Positions 21,011-32,030 of a DNA stretch of 64,000 nucleotides are shown here, in pieces. The notes below the pieces were generated by a model. That model saw nothing but the letters and a program-made list of their open reading frames with translations, was not told the origin of the DNA and ran no database searches. Position numbers and translations under genes: made by a program. How positions within the stretch are numbered: position 1 is the stretch's first letter; each line of letters starts with the position of its first letter. Origin of the DNA: Epiperipatus broadwayi. Taxonomy: Eukaryota; Onychophora; Udeonychophora; Euonychophora; Peripatidae. Location: assembly GCA_028023455.1 (NCBI GenBank), contig JAQFVV010000283.1, positions 556,001 through 620,000 on the forward strand. The letters run 5' to 3'.

Positions 21011-22734
21011 ACACAGTCAAAATTTTATATATTTATCTCTACAGGTCCTCCTAATTTTTTTTTTTAAAAAAGAGCATGGTTAATGAGTTGTCATCATCAT
21101 GTGAACAACTTCTTTAATTTTGATTGTTTTTTTTTTACACATTTTATTTTTAGACAAGCACATATAAATAATTTTATTATATTTGAAGATTTGTAATGAT
21201 AGCATTTTACTTATAATTATGTGTTGGACTATTTTCATCATGGAGTTGAATTGTCAAATGCTTTTTTTTAAAAAAATTCAAAATTTACTTATACCTTTTC
21301 TAATTCATTTAATTGTTAGTAATCAGTTACTGTAGAATACATTGTTTCAAATAATATCCCCCCCTCTCTCTCTCTTTTTAAGTGATAACCTAGTAGAGAA
21401 ATTGTAGTTAAGAGTAGTACATTCCATGCCCACAGCCTAACTTAATGTTACCATCTAACACGACCATTTATCTGGAAAAATTCAATAGAAAATCCAGAAT
21501 TTAAGGGTAAAAATAATGTAGAATTGATTTATGTAGTTTTAAGATACTATGTACAAATTAAAAAAAAAAAAACAAACATAAAACGATTTTTCCCACATGA
21601 AAATTATAATCAAACTTTCGTAGTAAAGCTTGTGAAATGTATAAAACAATCTTCTGTAAAGTCTTTATTAATTAGCTTCCTCATTTTGTTTGCTAACTCA
21701 TACTCAAATGATTAATTTAAACAGACAAATTCACTACTAAAGGCACATATAAGCAGGTAATTTAACAAAAATTGATAAATGAACTGTTTGGATATTTCTA
21801 ATCAAAACAGAAAAAAATGTTGTTGTTTTTTACGCATGTCCATCCATTTCATGTAAAAGTATTTTTTAGCATTCATTGCAATGTCCCACTTTCACTATAT
21901 GTTCTTGATTTTGTTCTGCAAAGTGGTGTTATAACATTTTTTTGTTGTAGAATCATTTGCAATAGCATGCTCTATTGTAAACTATAGACATCAATTTTTT
22001 TTAATCAATATCTTTTTTTAATTTGTATATTTTTATATATTTTATTTCGTCTGAAATGAGGTGATCATATTTTCATTATATAAGCACATCTGTACTGCAT
22101 AACTTTTACTCAGCGTCAAGTTTCTAGCAGCGTTTTGCTGAAAGCTGGCTCAGTGCATTTAATTAGTTTATGTTTATTATACCTTTTCATCAGAACTCTA
22201 ATTCAACAAGTGCTTTATTTGTAAATAACTTTTGGATTCTATTTATAATCTGTTAATATTTTTGGGCAGTGACAAACAGGATAATGAATGTGTCCTTAAA
22301 TAGTCTGAAAAACCAAACAACTAATAGAATATTCTGGAGAAGTGCTGTTTATACAATTATCATGAGTTATAATCGATTTGGTGGCATTTAATAATAATCT
22401 GTCACTTGTTTACTATTACAAATACACGATCAGTAGTCTACTTTTATTTTAATCGTCTTGAACTGTTATTTACATCAGCATAAATGGATAAGAAAATGAA
22501 AACAGTATTAAATCAAATGAAACAATGGTCAAACAATTGAAAATATAATATGGAAAGATAGTTAAGAAAAAGATGTCATCTATAGATAAAAAGTGCAAGG
22601 TTTTATCTATATTTAAATCATTACAACAAAATCTAATCTCTATAAAAATTATGTAGATAGACTAAAATAAAATTAAAATGTACAATTCAGATAATGAATC
22701 TGTAATAAATGCTTTTAAGTACATATTTATAAAA
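21011..22734. other. AT-rich stretch without recognisable features
   Basis: A poly-T tract, a CT microsatellite near 21,360-21,376 and short AT-driven open frames are present. I see no element ends or genes. Confidence 0.35.
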
Positions 22735-22925
22735 ACTCTGGAATAAAGTCTTCAATATTCAAAATACCAATATATAAAAATAAATAATAGCTATATTCAG
22801 CTTATGGCATGTCCGCCATGCTACTCAGGATGGCAAACATACCGGAAGTTGGCTATTGTTATTATTTATTTTTATATATTGGTATTTTGAATATTGTAGA
22901 ATTCCAGAATTTTATTGTTTATTAT
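22735..22925. mobile_element. Palindromic MITE-like element
   Basis: Arms of about 45-65 bp (TTCAATATTCAAAATACCAA ... and its complement ending GGTATTTTGAATATT) face each other. They enclose a short core containing GGCATGTCCGCCATGCTACT. The pairing extends outwards to TCTGGAAT / ATTCCAGA. I could not identify a target duplication, so the boundaries are approximate. No ORF. Confidence 0.55.
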
Positions 22926-23599
22926 AATTATTTGATTTTATAATAATTTATATTTTATCCACGTGGATAACTTTTTGAATATGAATTGTATTTTAATTCA
23001 ATTAAATTACATTTCATCAGTTAAAAAAAATTAATATGAATTTAATTTATTATATTTGTATTGAAAAAAAGATTTTTTTTTTTATCAATCTGGGAAAAAT
23101 ATATTTAATATAATGTTTTAGTCAACATTAATAAATTTAATATCCATTGTCTAATCAACGAATAATTAATTATAAACGAAACTAATAACTGAATATTTTA
23201 TTAACTTCTAGATAATATTTAAATTAAAAAAACAAATTTATGGGATTATTAATAGGTTTCAAATACTAAATGGTCTTATATGACAATTATAGGACTAAAA
23301 GATGTTCAGATAAATGAAAATGGGAGTGGAGACATATGGATATGAGGATCCTTGATGTTAGAAAAGAAAATTGAATGGAAATCAACATCAGTTTGAAACT
23401 TTGTTAATACTTCTCAGTAATTATAATGCTGTGCATGATTTGGTGGTGTTAGAATGGCAGACTTTAATGCATGATCCAAGGATCTCAATGCATTTCTGTC
23501 ACTTTTATGCTCAAATTTTTATTAACTCCTGAGCAATAAACCATTCAGTTATTCTGTCCTATGGATATATCCAGTAAGCAGTTAGCACAGCAAGTTCGT
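22926..23599. other. AT-rich stretch without recognisable features
   Basis: AT-rich sequence with poly-A and poly-T tracts. Nothing recognised. Confidence 0.4.
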
Positions 23600-24090
23600 C
23601 AATTTTTCCTGTACATTCTCTTCATTGTCCAAGTCTTCAATTAGACATATTTCTTTCAATCTCTTACACCATCTGGCAAGATCAATCTTTTTCAACCTTT
23701 CATTTTATTTCCATTTGCCATTCCCTCCAAAATATCTTTCATTAAACTATTCTTCCTTATTAATATATGTCCAATCCAATTTCTCTTTCTATCTCTAATT
23801 TCTTTAATCAATCACCTTTTTCATTTTCTCCACCCAAAATTTATTCATCCAAGTTAATTTTTTTTTTACTATCTTAAAGGCTGCCAACGGGTTTCTAATT
23901 TTTTTTATTAATTGTCGATATTTCATAACCATATAATAATACACTCCATATGTAGCATTTAATTAATCTTTAACTTAATTCTCTCTTCAAAGATTCTGAA
24001 AATATTTTTTTTTTTTTACTTAAGTGCCTCGTTTGATAATGCTATTCTACTTTTAACTTTATTTTCATTCAATTATATTCAACCATAATA
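23600..24090 (-). pseudogene. LINE reverse transcriptase relic, C-terminal region, second LINE family
   Basis: Minus-strand translation through several stops gives Leu-Lys-Arg-Glu-Leu ... Leu-Ile-Lys-Cys-Tyr-Ile-Trp-Ser-Val-Leu-Leu-Tyr-Gly near 23,930-24,000. This is the post-palm motif of RTE-like LINE proteins (Trp-Ser-Val-Leu-Leu-Tyr-Gly-Cys-Glu-Thr-Trp in the family). It is followed by a basic Lys-Trp-Met-Asn-Lys stretch. It differs from the five-copy LINE in this window. It is heavily decayed, with no catalytic motif and no clear 3' end. Confidence 0.5.
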
Positions 24091-24317
24091 GGTTTGTAGT
24101 CATTTACTAATTTGTTGTTTTATTGTTACTCAGCATATGATCTATAGGAAAATAGAAGACACATTCCAGTGAGACAGGCTTTTAAATTGATGCTAGATTA
24201 ATGTGGAGAACAGTCATTTGTGTGATTTGCCAGAAGTTGATATTTTGTGTTGACATCAAGTCCATACTATGTAATATGATTTCTTTCTACTTGTTGTCCT
24301 ATTCTGAATTGATAAAA

Positions 24318-24828
24318 TGCAATTTAATGTAATAGAATTTTTCTCATTGCTTACAGTTTCAACTGTCCAGCAGTCATCATCAGAACTGTATTTCAAATAT
24401 ATATATATATAGCAATACAATTAGTACTTATCTATGCATTTATACTTATAAACATAAACAATATTCTATGTTATGAATTTTAAAATAATATAATTTTTCA
24501 ATAAACCCTATAATGATATATCTTTATTCGATCTTAATTAATATTACTTTTTACTTATTCTTAATCATAATTGATTTTTAAAAAGGAAATAAATTACGGT
24601 TAAGAGTAAGATAAAAGTGATGTTAGTTAAAAATGAATCAGTGAAGAATTATATTGTTATTTTACAATTCATGACGGATATTGTTTATAATTATGTATGC
24701 ATAGATAAGTATTAATCATATTGTTATATATATTTAAATATTGTTGTTCTGATGATGACTGCTGGACAGTTGAAACTGTAAGCAAGAGAAATAAATTCTA
24801 TTATATTAAATTGCATTAAAAAGTGTTT
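24318..24828. mobile_element. Fold-back element carrying paired hammerhead-like cores
   Basis: The left end TGCAATTTAATGTAATAGAA is mirrored at the right end by TTCTATTATATTAAATTGCA. The arms also share a CTTACAGTTTCAACTGTCCA-type block and TATGCATAGATAAGTA further in. Each arm contains CTGATGATGACTG ... CAGTTGAAAC: minus strand 24,356-24,383, plus strand 24,749-24,776. This keeps the CTGATGA and GAAAC order of a hammerhead, but the putative stem II is asymmetrical and stem III is poor. The middle is AT-rich and non-coding. Confidence 0.5.
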
Positions 24829-26797
24829 ATGTAAAATGGATATGCATTTACAATATATTCTGTATATTGGATTAAAACTTTACTTATTAGTACAATAATT
24901 TTAAAATAAATTAAATCTAACAATAATAATGTAGTATGTATGTTAACTTTTTTTTTACTTTTCTATTTTCTAAACAGTACTTTTCTATTTCGTTATTGAA
25001 GAATAGTTATTTTGAACTTGTTTCTTCTATTAGCTTTTCAACATTGTGAGTCATCAACTTTCTGCTTGGTAATGCAAAAATCTGAAATAAAAGAATCTCA
25101 TGCACTATTCGTGTGAGTTTTATATCAGGTTATAGATCATTTTGTGTAGGTTTTGGTACTAAAAAAAACATGATGGTACAATGTAGTTCTTTTTTTATGG
25201 TGGTTTTAGCGGAAGCTATTAATGTAAAAGACTTCTACGATAACTTTTATGGATTTAGGCATGTAGAATTTCAGTTTTTAGATTTATTCTATTTTTTTTA
25301 TCAATTATTGTTATGCAAAACTACTTTTAATTATTGATTTGCTCAATTTAAACAATCCCTTTTTATTAGTTACATTTTTAAATATTAATTTGTAGAAGAA
25401 ATAAGACAAATAATAATATTAACAATGTATTTATATATCTGTATGTATGCACATGTATATAAATCGATTAAATTCAGATATTATTTTGGTTTGTGAGGAG
25501 AGAAAAAACTCTCTAAATGAAGCTGCCCTCTTGGTTTTTAAAAGATTCTCATTATTAATAATGACTGATAAGTATATCTGTATCATATTTTTTTTTGTAA
25601 GTATATGTGGATTAACTTTAAAATAGAAAAAATAATCTATTTTTAAAACTACCATAACAAAACATATAATTTTAGAATAAATTTAAAATTAGAAAGTTTT
25701 AAATTATTATTTTTATTTAATTTTGATAATTATATTTTATTAGTTTTATTGCTTTTTATGTACTATATCTGGGAGCGATTCCCATGCTATCAAACAGACA
25801 TAGGCATTATATAAATTTCACCTGGTAATGACAATAATACTGCAGCAACTTGGGATTATGATTTAATAGATTAATAATACAACCATTATAAGAATATTAA
25901 CCAGGTCATATTGCAAGATGATTAAATTTTGTCTAAGCTTTCTAAAAATAAAATGTGTGTTTTTCACCCTCTGCTGTAATTTTTTTGTGAAGCTTTTTTT
26001 TATCTAGTTTCAAAATTCATGTATATTTATTTTCTAATATTTTAAATACAAAAAAAATTAAAAGATGGTGAGAAAATCGAATAGGTGATTCTTCAAAACA
26101 TCTCAAGCTCTGGGACGATAAGTATTCATATTTTGCATTATCAAACTTTGCAAGATTACTTTGAGAAAATATTACAATCGTCGAGAAAATATTATGATGG
26201 TTTAAAAACTTGATTTTTTGGAAAGTTTATGATTTTATTTGTATTGCAATTATGTAATAATTATTAGAAATCAAAAAATAAATGTTATTATATATTTATT
26301 TTTTACAGAAATGTCTTATTTTTAAATATAAAAGAATATTTTCTTCTGAATATTGTTATTATAGAGATTATGGTTGTGAGAAATACAGCTATCTAGAAAT
26401 TAGGTTGCCATCTGATTGTTATTATATTTAGTGATATAATTTTTTTTCAAAAAATTGTAAACTTTTAAAGCATAAATTGATAGATTTAGTAGTTATTAAA
26501 AATAATTCATTCAGATTTTGAACAAAGAAGATTTCATTCATTTTGCAAATCGAATTGGCTCCACTTGAAATTTAATCACATAACAGCATTTTGTTTTGAT
26601 TAAAATCTAATTTTTAAAATAATTCTGAAAATCAAATGTGATTTTTAAAAATTTATTTAATTTCTAAACAAAAATATCTATCGAATGAGATCAAACTTAT
26701 TATATTCTGATCAATAATAATGGTTTAATATCAAAATGAAAGTTGAATGCTTAAATCTAGTAAGAACAAAGAAATTGTCAGAATACAGGACGGGTAA
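24829..26797. other. AT-rich stretch without recognisable features
   Basis: No recurrent family or gene recognised. Several open frames of about 74 codons occur but have AT-driven composition and no conserved motif. Confidence 0.4.
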
Positions 26798-27022
26798 TTA
26801 CATATATGTACATATTAATAAATTATATACTACATGTATACTTACATACCCAACGGCATACTGAAATATTAATAAAGGCCATTGTGTCCAGTTTAAGTTC
26901 CTAGACTTGTTTTGACACATCTGGAGACAAGTCTTCCCACAATATGAGCTATCTAAGCCAACACATAATGTCCAGCACCATGATGTTGCAGCAATCTGCA
27001 TGCTTGTTGCTTCCATGAGCAA
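26798..27022 (-). other. Unassigned GC-richer minus-strand open frame, possible exon
   Basis: A 74-codon frame on the minus strand has a Cys-rich N-terminal half (spacing Trp-Cys-Trp-x2-Cys ... Cys-x3-Cys-x3-Cys). It then becomes hydrophobic and AT-rich. The change occurs at a donor-like GGGTATGTAAG. A reading as an exon ending at that donor is possible. The product is not recognised and no neighbouring exon is evident. Confidence 0.2.
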
Positions 27023-27206
27023 GTGTCTCTTGGTTTTTATTCAGACGAATTCTTCACTTATAATTAATTATTAGAACTCCTGCTCTAATTGGTTGCTCCA
27101 CTTAGATCCTGCTGACATTGTTTTAGATTATTTTCTGATGGATGTCTGTTATCTCTTTTGCTCTTTAAGAATTTAATCAAAGTTGTTTCTTGACATCCTG
27201 ATTGTG

Positions 27207-27228
27207 CATATATATATATATATATATG
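27207..27228. repeat. TA microsatellite
   Basis: An uninterrupted AT dinucleotide run of about 22 bp. Similar runs occur near 151-172, 13,325-13,345 and 45,746-45,775. Confidence 0.9.
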
Positions 27229-27820
27229 GACAGAGAGAGCAACAGAGCATTTAGACATAATTTTAAATGATTTAATAAAAAATAAAAATTATATGACTTT
27301 GACCCTCAAGTAAAATATTATATTTTTTTTATAATATTATATAAATGTGTAAAACATGATTGTAAATGAAATATGTGCATGAATAATATTTTGGGGCCCT
27401 ATCAAAGAATGCTTTAGATTTCATGGATATGCAGACATTCTAAAAAAGATTACCTCACACATATACAAAGTACAACATCTGATATAAGCAAGAGGCAAAA
27501 GAAAGCTAAAATAGTATAATACCATCTAAGAAATTTAATCTTAGAATATACTTGCCAAACACCTAAAGATAAAACTTTTTGTCATGAAAACTGGAAACCA
27601 TGTATTAGTTTCTGCTTGGAATTGCATAAATAAATAAAATACGAGAGGGAGTATATGTAATACACTCACTATTTATTTGTGTGGCCACAAATATAGTTTA
27701 TGTTAAAATATCATAGTGAGTTGTATAGTATTTAAGGATATATACTAAACCATTAGAAAAATGTAATTGAATTGATTATTGCTCAGAATTTCATATGAAT
27801 TTTGAATATGGGGTGCGCAG
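27229..27820. other. AT-rich stretch without recognisable features
   Basis: No element or gene recognised. Confidence 0.4.
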
Positions 27821-27821
27821 T

Positions 27822-27890
27822 AATCTATGGACCTTGAATTCCAGAATCTGTCACTGTACCATTGCACTAAGTCATACAGAGTTTTACTGA
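27822..27890 (-). repeat. tRNA-derived SINE (SINE-2) copy 1
   Basis: Minus strand TTAGTGCAATGGTACAGTG resembles a Gly-type A box. A CAGATTCTGGAATTCAAGG phrase and GGTCCATAGATTA follow. The same order occurs at 38.15 and 62.4 kb. The B box is weak, and all three copies are minus strand and heavily diverged. Confidence 0.5.
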
Positions 27891-28092
27891 CTTGGCATTT
27901 GCATGTCCACATATATCATGGTGCAGAATATATAATAAACTAAACATCACATGATCACTATCTCTTATACTAGCACATAATCGTTATTAAACAAGGCAAA
28001 ACTCTCCATACTGTAGCACCACCCTGTCCCAACCAGAATAATCAATGGATGCCAGAAGGCTTGTCCATAATATCCCTATCTAGTGCCTACTC

Positions 28093-28145
28093 ATCCAATA
28101 TCCCCAGACTAGTTTCTGGCTTGTGGCCTTCATCAGTGAGGAGTC
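28093..28145 (-). ncRNA. Hammerhead-ribozyme-like motif, core intact, stem I partly lost
   Basis: On the minus strand CTGATGA (28136-28130), stem II AGGC-CACAA-GCC, GAAAC and AGTC are intact. Inner stem I TCCTCA/TGGGGA is present. The outer TTGGAT partner strand is missing because the palindrome centre begins there. Confidence 0.55.
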
Positions 28146-28173
28146 TTCTAAGATCTAGGTGCAGGGCTCTCAG

Positions 28174-28231
28174 TCCAAGGATCCTCACTGACGAAGGCCA
28201 CAAGCCAGAAACCAGTCTGGGGATATTGGAT
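28174..28231 (+). ncRNA. Hammerhead-ribozyme-like motif (type I), core intact
   Basis: Core CTGACGA (28188-28194, which fits CTGANGA), stem II AGGC-CACAA-GCC, GAAA (28208-28211), stem III A-C-[CA]-G-T, H17 = C at 28217. Stem I is formed by TCCTCA with TGGGGA and TCCAA with TTGGA. The stem III loop reads CA instead of TA, a change that leaves the pairing untouched. It faces the motif at 28093-28145 across about 30 bp. Confidence 0.7.
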
Positions 28232-28516
28232 GAGTAGGCATTAGATAGGGATTTTATGCACAAGCCTTCTGGCATCCATTGATTACTCTGGTTGGCACAG
28301 GGTGGCACTACTGTGTGGAAAGAGTTTTGCCTTGTTTAATATAATAAACTAATTAGAATTATTTGTTGTTAAGTAACTAGTCATCTTTCATAATGATTTG
28401 GAGTGTTAGAAGTTTACTAATGTATAATAATTTTTTTTATGTAATTATATAAAGGATTTAAACACACTTCCGCTCTGTCTCATACAACTGATATACATGA
28501 CCACAATGCGAAAAAG

Positions 28517-28585
28517 AGAAATGACCTCTAATCTATGTATTTCGTGCTGAACCAGCATTCATCAGCTGGTCCAGATCATCATCTC
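28517..28585 (-). ncRNA. Hammerhead-ribozyme-like motif of family B, core intact
   Basis: On the minus strand CTGATGA (28565-28559) is followed by A-TGCTG-GTT-CAGCA-C (stem II, five pairs). GAAA (28543-28540), stem III A-T-[AC]-A-T and A at position 17 follow, giving an AUA site. The inner stem I next to the core is weak in this copy. The outer strands (GATGAT and GGTCATTT) can still pair in part. It is the best core of family B in the window. Confidence 0.55.
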
Positions 28586-29369
28586 ACACACATATATAAT
28601 CCGTGCTCCGTTTATACTAAAATGGCAAATATTCCAACTTTAATTGACAGACTTCAATCTACTCCATCCTCTAACTCTTCAACCATCCAGTAATAGATTG
28701 AAGATGTCCATTAAAGTTTGAAGATTTACTATTTTCAGCATGAGGTCAAAAATCATATTGTAGAAATATATATATTTTTATTCATTCCAAACTCTATGGC
28801 TTTGCGAATATCTCATTATAATAATTCTCGAAGTTAACAAATACATCTAAAAATATGGATTTGAAAAATAAAAACAAAATATATAAATATTTAATGTTAT
28901 AAAAAAAATACCGATGTGAAAACTTCAAAATATTTCATATTGGTATTTAATCGTATTAAATATTTATATTTCTGTTTTTTTATTTTTCTGTCAGATCTTT
29001 TTGGAAACGTTTGTTAACTCCACTAATAATTGAAGTTAGATGAACGAAATGTCATCAGCTTACTGAAGAAACAGAATTATGTAACATATTTTTTTGGTAT
29101 TATTTTTGAGTTTTGCTTTTTTTTATTTTGATTCGTAATAATAAAAAAGATTTACAAAGATAGGAAAGCAGTTATTATATGCTAATGAATATTGAAGTTT
29201 AAAAAGAAGGAATTAGAAATTTCAGGAGTTGATTGTATCTTTAATACAGTTATATGTTTTTACTCATATCATAATAAATAGAGTGCTATGTGGTTTACAC
29301 AATGATAGACTGGCTGAGACTGGACTTCAAAGTCTGAATTGTGATTCCGATATAAACCATCCAATTTTT

Positions 29370-29463
29370 CTTACATATATGTGAGATGAATATATAAGCA
29401 CATTTGCTAGAGTGTTAAAAAGGGAAGTTATAGATAGGAAAAACTGGATTGAATTTGGCAAAA
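29370..29463 (+). pseudogene. RTE-like LINE fragment (copy 3), very degenerate
   Basis: ATATGTGAGATGAATATATAAG ... GGATTGAATTTGGCA aligns with the Val-Arg-Trp-Met-Asp-Glu ... Arg-Trp-Ile-Glu-Leu-Gly region of the copies at 16.3 and 63.7 kb, with deletions. It ends in an A run and stops before the usual GATGAT tail. Confidence 0.45.
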
Positions 29464-29479
29464 AAAAAAAAATCCACAT

Positions 29480-30060
29480 AATATTGCTGCCTAGTACAAA
29501 TTTTAGTAATGAATAAGTGCTAGAGGGTTATGCATTATAATCTCTATCCCGTGCTTTCCAGTTTAATATCCCCATAGTTTCTAATCAGTGAAGTGTCTTA
29601 GATCTGGGAGTGGTGCCTCTGTATCTTTGGATCTATACACTACTTTGTCAGCACTCACACCATTTTCTTGAATTACAATGTTATAATCCCAAACTGAAAA
29701 CATACTAAAGTTTTTGATTCAAGCTAATCTGCCTATATAGCCATACAAATTTAAAATGGTCAGTAACCAATCTTAGCCAAAGTAAAATAGTACCCATAGT
29801 TATTAAAAAAAATATGTAAATACTGAACTGTTTTCAGATCTATATATCTACGCAGGCATAATAGCCTGGATTGAAAACATTGATGTATTTTTAATTTGGG
29901 CTCCTAATCTTATATTTAAGAAAAAATGTAAAAAGATAGTTGCTTGGGAGGTTGTGCTTTACATTCAAAGATCCAGGTGCACTGCTTCCAGATCCAAGGC
30001 TTCACACTGATGAAAGTCTTAAGGTAGAAACTAATCAGGAGATATTTGATTGAAAAACAC
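29480..30060. mobile_element. Family A element copy 5, degenerate inverted pair
   Basis: A minus-strand half with a decayed ribozyme block (about 29,560-29,625) is followed by a plus-strand half at about 29,930-30,060. The unique middle contains the family's TATATAGCC / GAAAACAT phrases. Substitutions are more numerous than in copies 1, 3, 4 and 7, so it is older. No target duplication could be recognised. Confidence 0.55.
29992..30050 (+). ncRNA. Hammerhead-like motif, stem II decayed
   Basis: CTGATGA (30007-30013), GAAAC (30027-30031) and a terminal AATC site are present with ATCCAA upstream. Stem II reads AGT-CTTAA-GGT, which does not pair well. Probably inactive. Confidence 0.4.
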
Positions 30061-30119
30061 TGGATCAGGTTTGTAGTGCATAACTATGTAGTATCTATAT
30101 TGATTATTAGAAAAATATA

Positions 30120-30450
30120 CCTGAAAAGGCAAATAATCTCCAAGATGCATTTCATATTGACCAGCACATCACTTATCCTGGGTTATATGTTTCAAGGGTA
30201 TATGATGCAGTGGACATTTCAGACATGTCTAATGACTATTACATGTGGAAAAAGAAAGATGAAATTGATTTATTTCTTGGATCTATGTTTAATCAAAAAG
30301 AAATGAACGAATTAATCTTTATCTGAGGTTTAAGTTTTATATCTGAACTAGGTGTAATTTCTAATTCAATAAATGATTAGAAATAATCATTAATATATTT
30401 ATCTGAAATGATTAGTGTAAAAGTTATGAGGGCAGAAAGTTTGACTCATA
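30120..30450. repeat. Family B fragments, inverted arrangement
   Basis: The decayed ribozyme block (AAATAATCTCCAAGATGCAT ...) lies at about 30,138-30,185. The family body runs in reverse at about 30,306-30,440 (TTAATCTTTATCTGAGG ... ATCATTAATATATTTATCTG). This is the fold-back form of the family. Confidence 0.45.
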
Positions 30451-31430
30451 TATTAAAGTAAACTACTTTATAAATATCTTTTTATTTTTAGAAAATAATA
30501 GCTTCTTTAAAACCTGAAATAAATATCCTTCATTTATTTAGTTATTTTTTAATTAGCTATCAAAATGCAATTAATCATAATGAAATATATATAACCAGTA
30601 CCACTTGTAATTGAATATGGTCATTCCAAGTAAAAAAAAACTTCTGGAAATGAGTTTTGCTATGACGGTAAAAAACAATCTATGAACCAGAAATGTGTTC
30701 ACATATAGAACATGCTAGTTCGTTTTTCTGTTATTTTGATATTGTCTTTGTGCAATACTTTTCGGTACCATGTATAATTGTAGTTCTTCAAGTTATTCTA
30801 TTGTCTGCTATATATTCCTGAATCTCTTTAGAATGACTTTGATATATAATACTTATAACGTAAACAGAGTCTATCTTACCTGTGAAAATCATGTTCAATT
30901 TATCATAAAACACCTTTTAGGAAGTCTTACATTGTTCAATCGTTTTACATGTCCAATTCAATGAAGATATGATTTTATGGCGCCTATAATATCATATTCA
31001 GAAAGTTGAAGAACATATTGATTGTTTTGCTGACATTTTATTTTAAAAAAAACTCGTATTTTAAGTCGAAAATAAATTATATGACATTTACAAAATAATG
31101 TTTTCTAAAATGTTCATATATTTAGCGTAATTATGTGAATGCAACATTTTTTAATTATTAATAATTATGGTCATTAATCAAAATACACTTTTTTAAAATA
31201 AAATCCAATTTTGTGTTCTTTTAAAATACTTTAAATTTAAAACTTTCGAGAAAAAATTATACGCAGTAAAATGAAGTTTATCATTTTAATGTTCGTATAA
31301 ATATGAATCGTTTTTTGTTAATAAAGAACAAGTGAATTTAGATGATTAAATAAATAATTTATAAAACATCAAATGGGATTTTTAATTAAACTATATCAGT
31401 GTGATAATAAAAAGTGAATGTCTGTTGTTC
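30451..31430. other. AT-rich stretch without recognisable features
   Basis: No gene or recurrent repeat recognised. Confidence 0.4.
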
Positions 31431-31433
31431 CAG

Positions 31434-31568
31434 ATTGATTTTTTTCTGAATTGAAACTTGTCATGGATAGTGGGCAAGGACAATTGTCAGCTAAGTGGAA
31501 TTCGTCAGAGCATGCAGGTTTTGAAAGTCGTTTTTATCACACACCATTAATGGAACTTGTAATAAAAT
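31434..31568 (+). CDS. Candidate internal exon carrying a start codon; product unknown
   Basis: A pyrimidine-rich tract ending in TTCCAG (31428-31433) precedes the segment, and a donor GTAAGA (31569-31574) follows it. The ATG at 31463 opens a frame (Met-Asp-Ser-Gly-Gln-Gly-Gln-Leu-Ser-Ala) that stays open for 35 codons plus one base to the donor. Composition is clearly less AT-rich than the surroundings, and residues are mixed and hydrophilic rather than the Phe/Ile/Lys bias of random AT frames. I do not recognise the protein. If real, it is the first coding exon of a plus-strand gene whose next exon lies beyond what I can identify. Confidence 0.35.
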
Positions 31569-31814
31569 GTAAGATACACAGACCTTTTACATAATTTAAA
31601 TACTTGTATATCAAATTATGTTTCAAATACGTAATACCATGGTGATATTAATAAATGTGTAATGCCTAATGGATTTTTAAATGAAAATTGATTGTTGTAG
31701 ATTTAGAAAAATTTCTAAAAACATTTATCCAAATTAATTTTATTTCTAAATGGAAGGTGATTTCTGATCATTGAATGATCTCTAACTTAATTTTTTAAAA
31801 AATGATTTATTTAT

Positions 31815-32030
31815 ATCATCATCATCAACAACCATTATCAATCCACTGCAGGATGAAGGTCTCTCCAAGTTCAATCCATCGCCGATTTTTAGCTTCTCTT
31901 CTCCACAACACCCCTGCACACTTTCTTATTTCATCCATCCATCTCACATGTAGTCTCTTTCTGGGTCTTTTACAATCTCTTGGAATCCACTTTAAGATTT
32001 CAGTTGTCCATCTATTATTATTAGATGAAA
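31815..32030 (-). pseudogene. RTE-like LINE, 3' terminal fragment (copy 4)
   Basis: The minus strand translates to the LINE C-terminus: Asn-Arg-Trp-Thr-Thr-Glu-Ile, Pro-Arg-Asp-Cys-Lys-Arg-Pro, Val-Arg-Trp-Met-Asp-Glu-Ile-Arg-Lys-Cys-Ala-Gly, and Ile-Leu-Gln-Trp-Ile-Asp-Asn-Gly. It is followed by GATGATGATGATA at the 3' end. It is nearly free of stops and matches the 63.5 kb copy. It begins abruptly near 32,030, so the insertion is 5' truncated. Confidence 0.8.

Larger units (their letters stand above)
27930..28351. mobile_element. Family A element copy 4, compact head-to-head palindrome with 13-bp target duplication
   Basis: The exact 13-mer ATATAATAAACTA lies at 27930-27942 and 28339-28351. 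The 396-bp interior is a near-perfect palindrome. The left half (minus strand family A) and right half (plus strand) meet near 28,145-28,165. Left end AACATCACATGATCAC, right end GAGTTTTGCCTTGTTTA. Both halves carry a hammerhead motif with intact core. Overlapping short open frames on both strands (28049-28237 and 28087-28308) are by-products of the palindrome. This is the smallest and best preserved copy. Confidence 0.75.

Noticed and set aside
28049-28308. Two overlapping open frames on opposite strands with almost the same peptide (Ser-Asn-Ile-Pro-Arg-Leu-Val-Ser-Gly-Leu-Trp)
   Set aside because: They come from the palindrome of a family A element. The same peptide frame is broken in other copies, and the ribozyme fold explains the conservation better.
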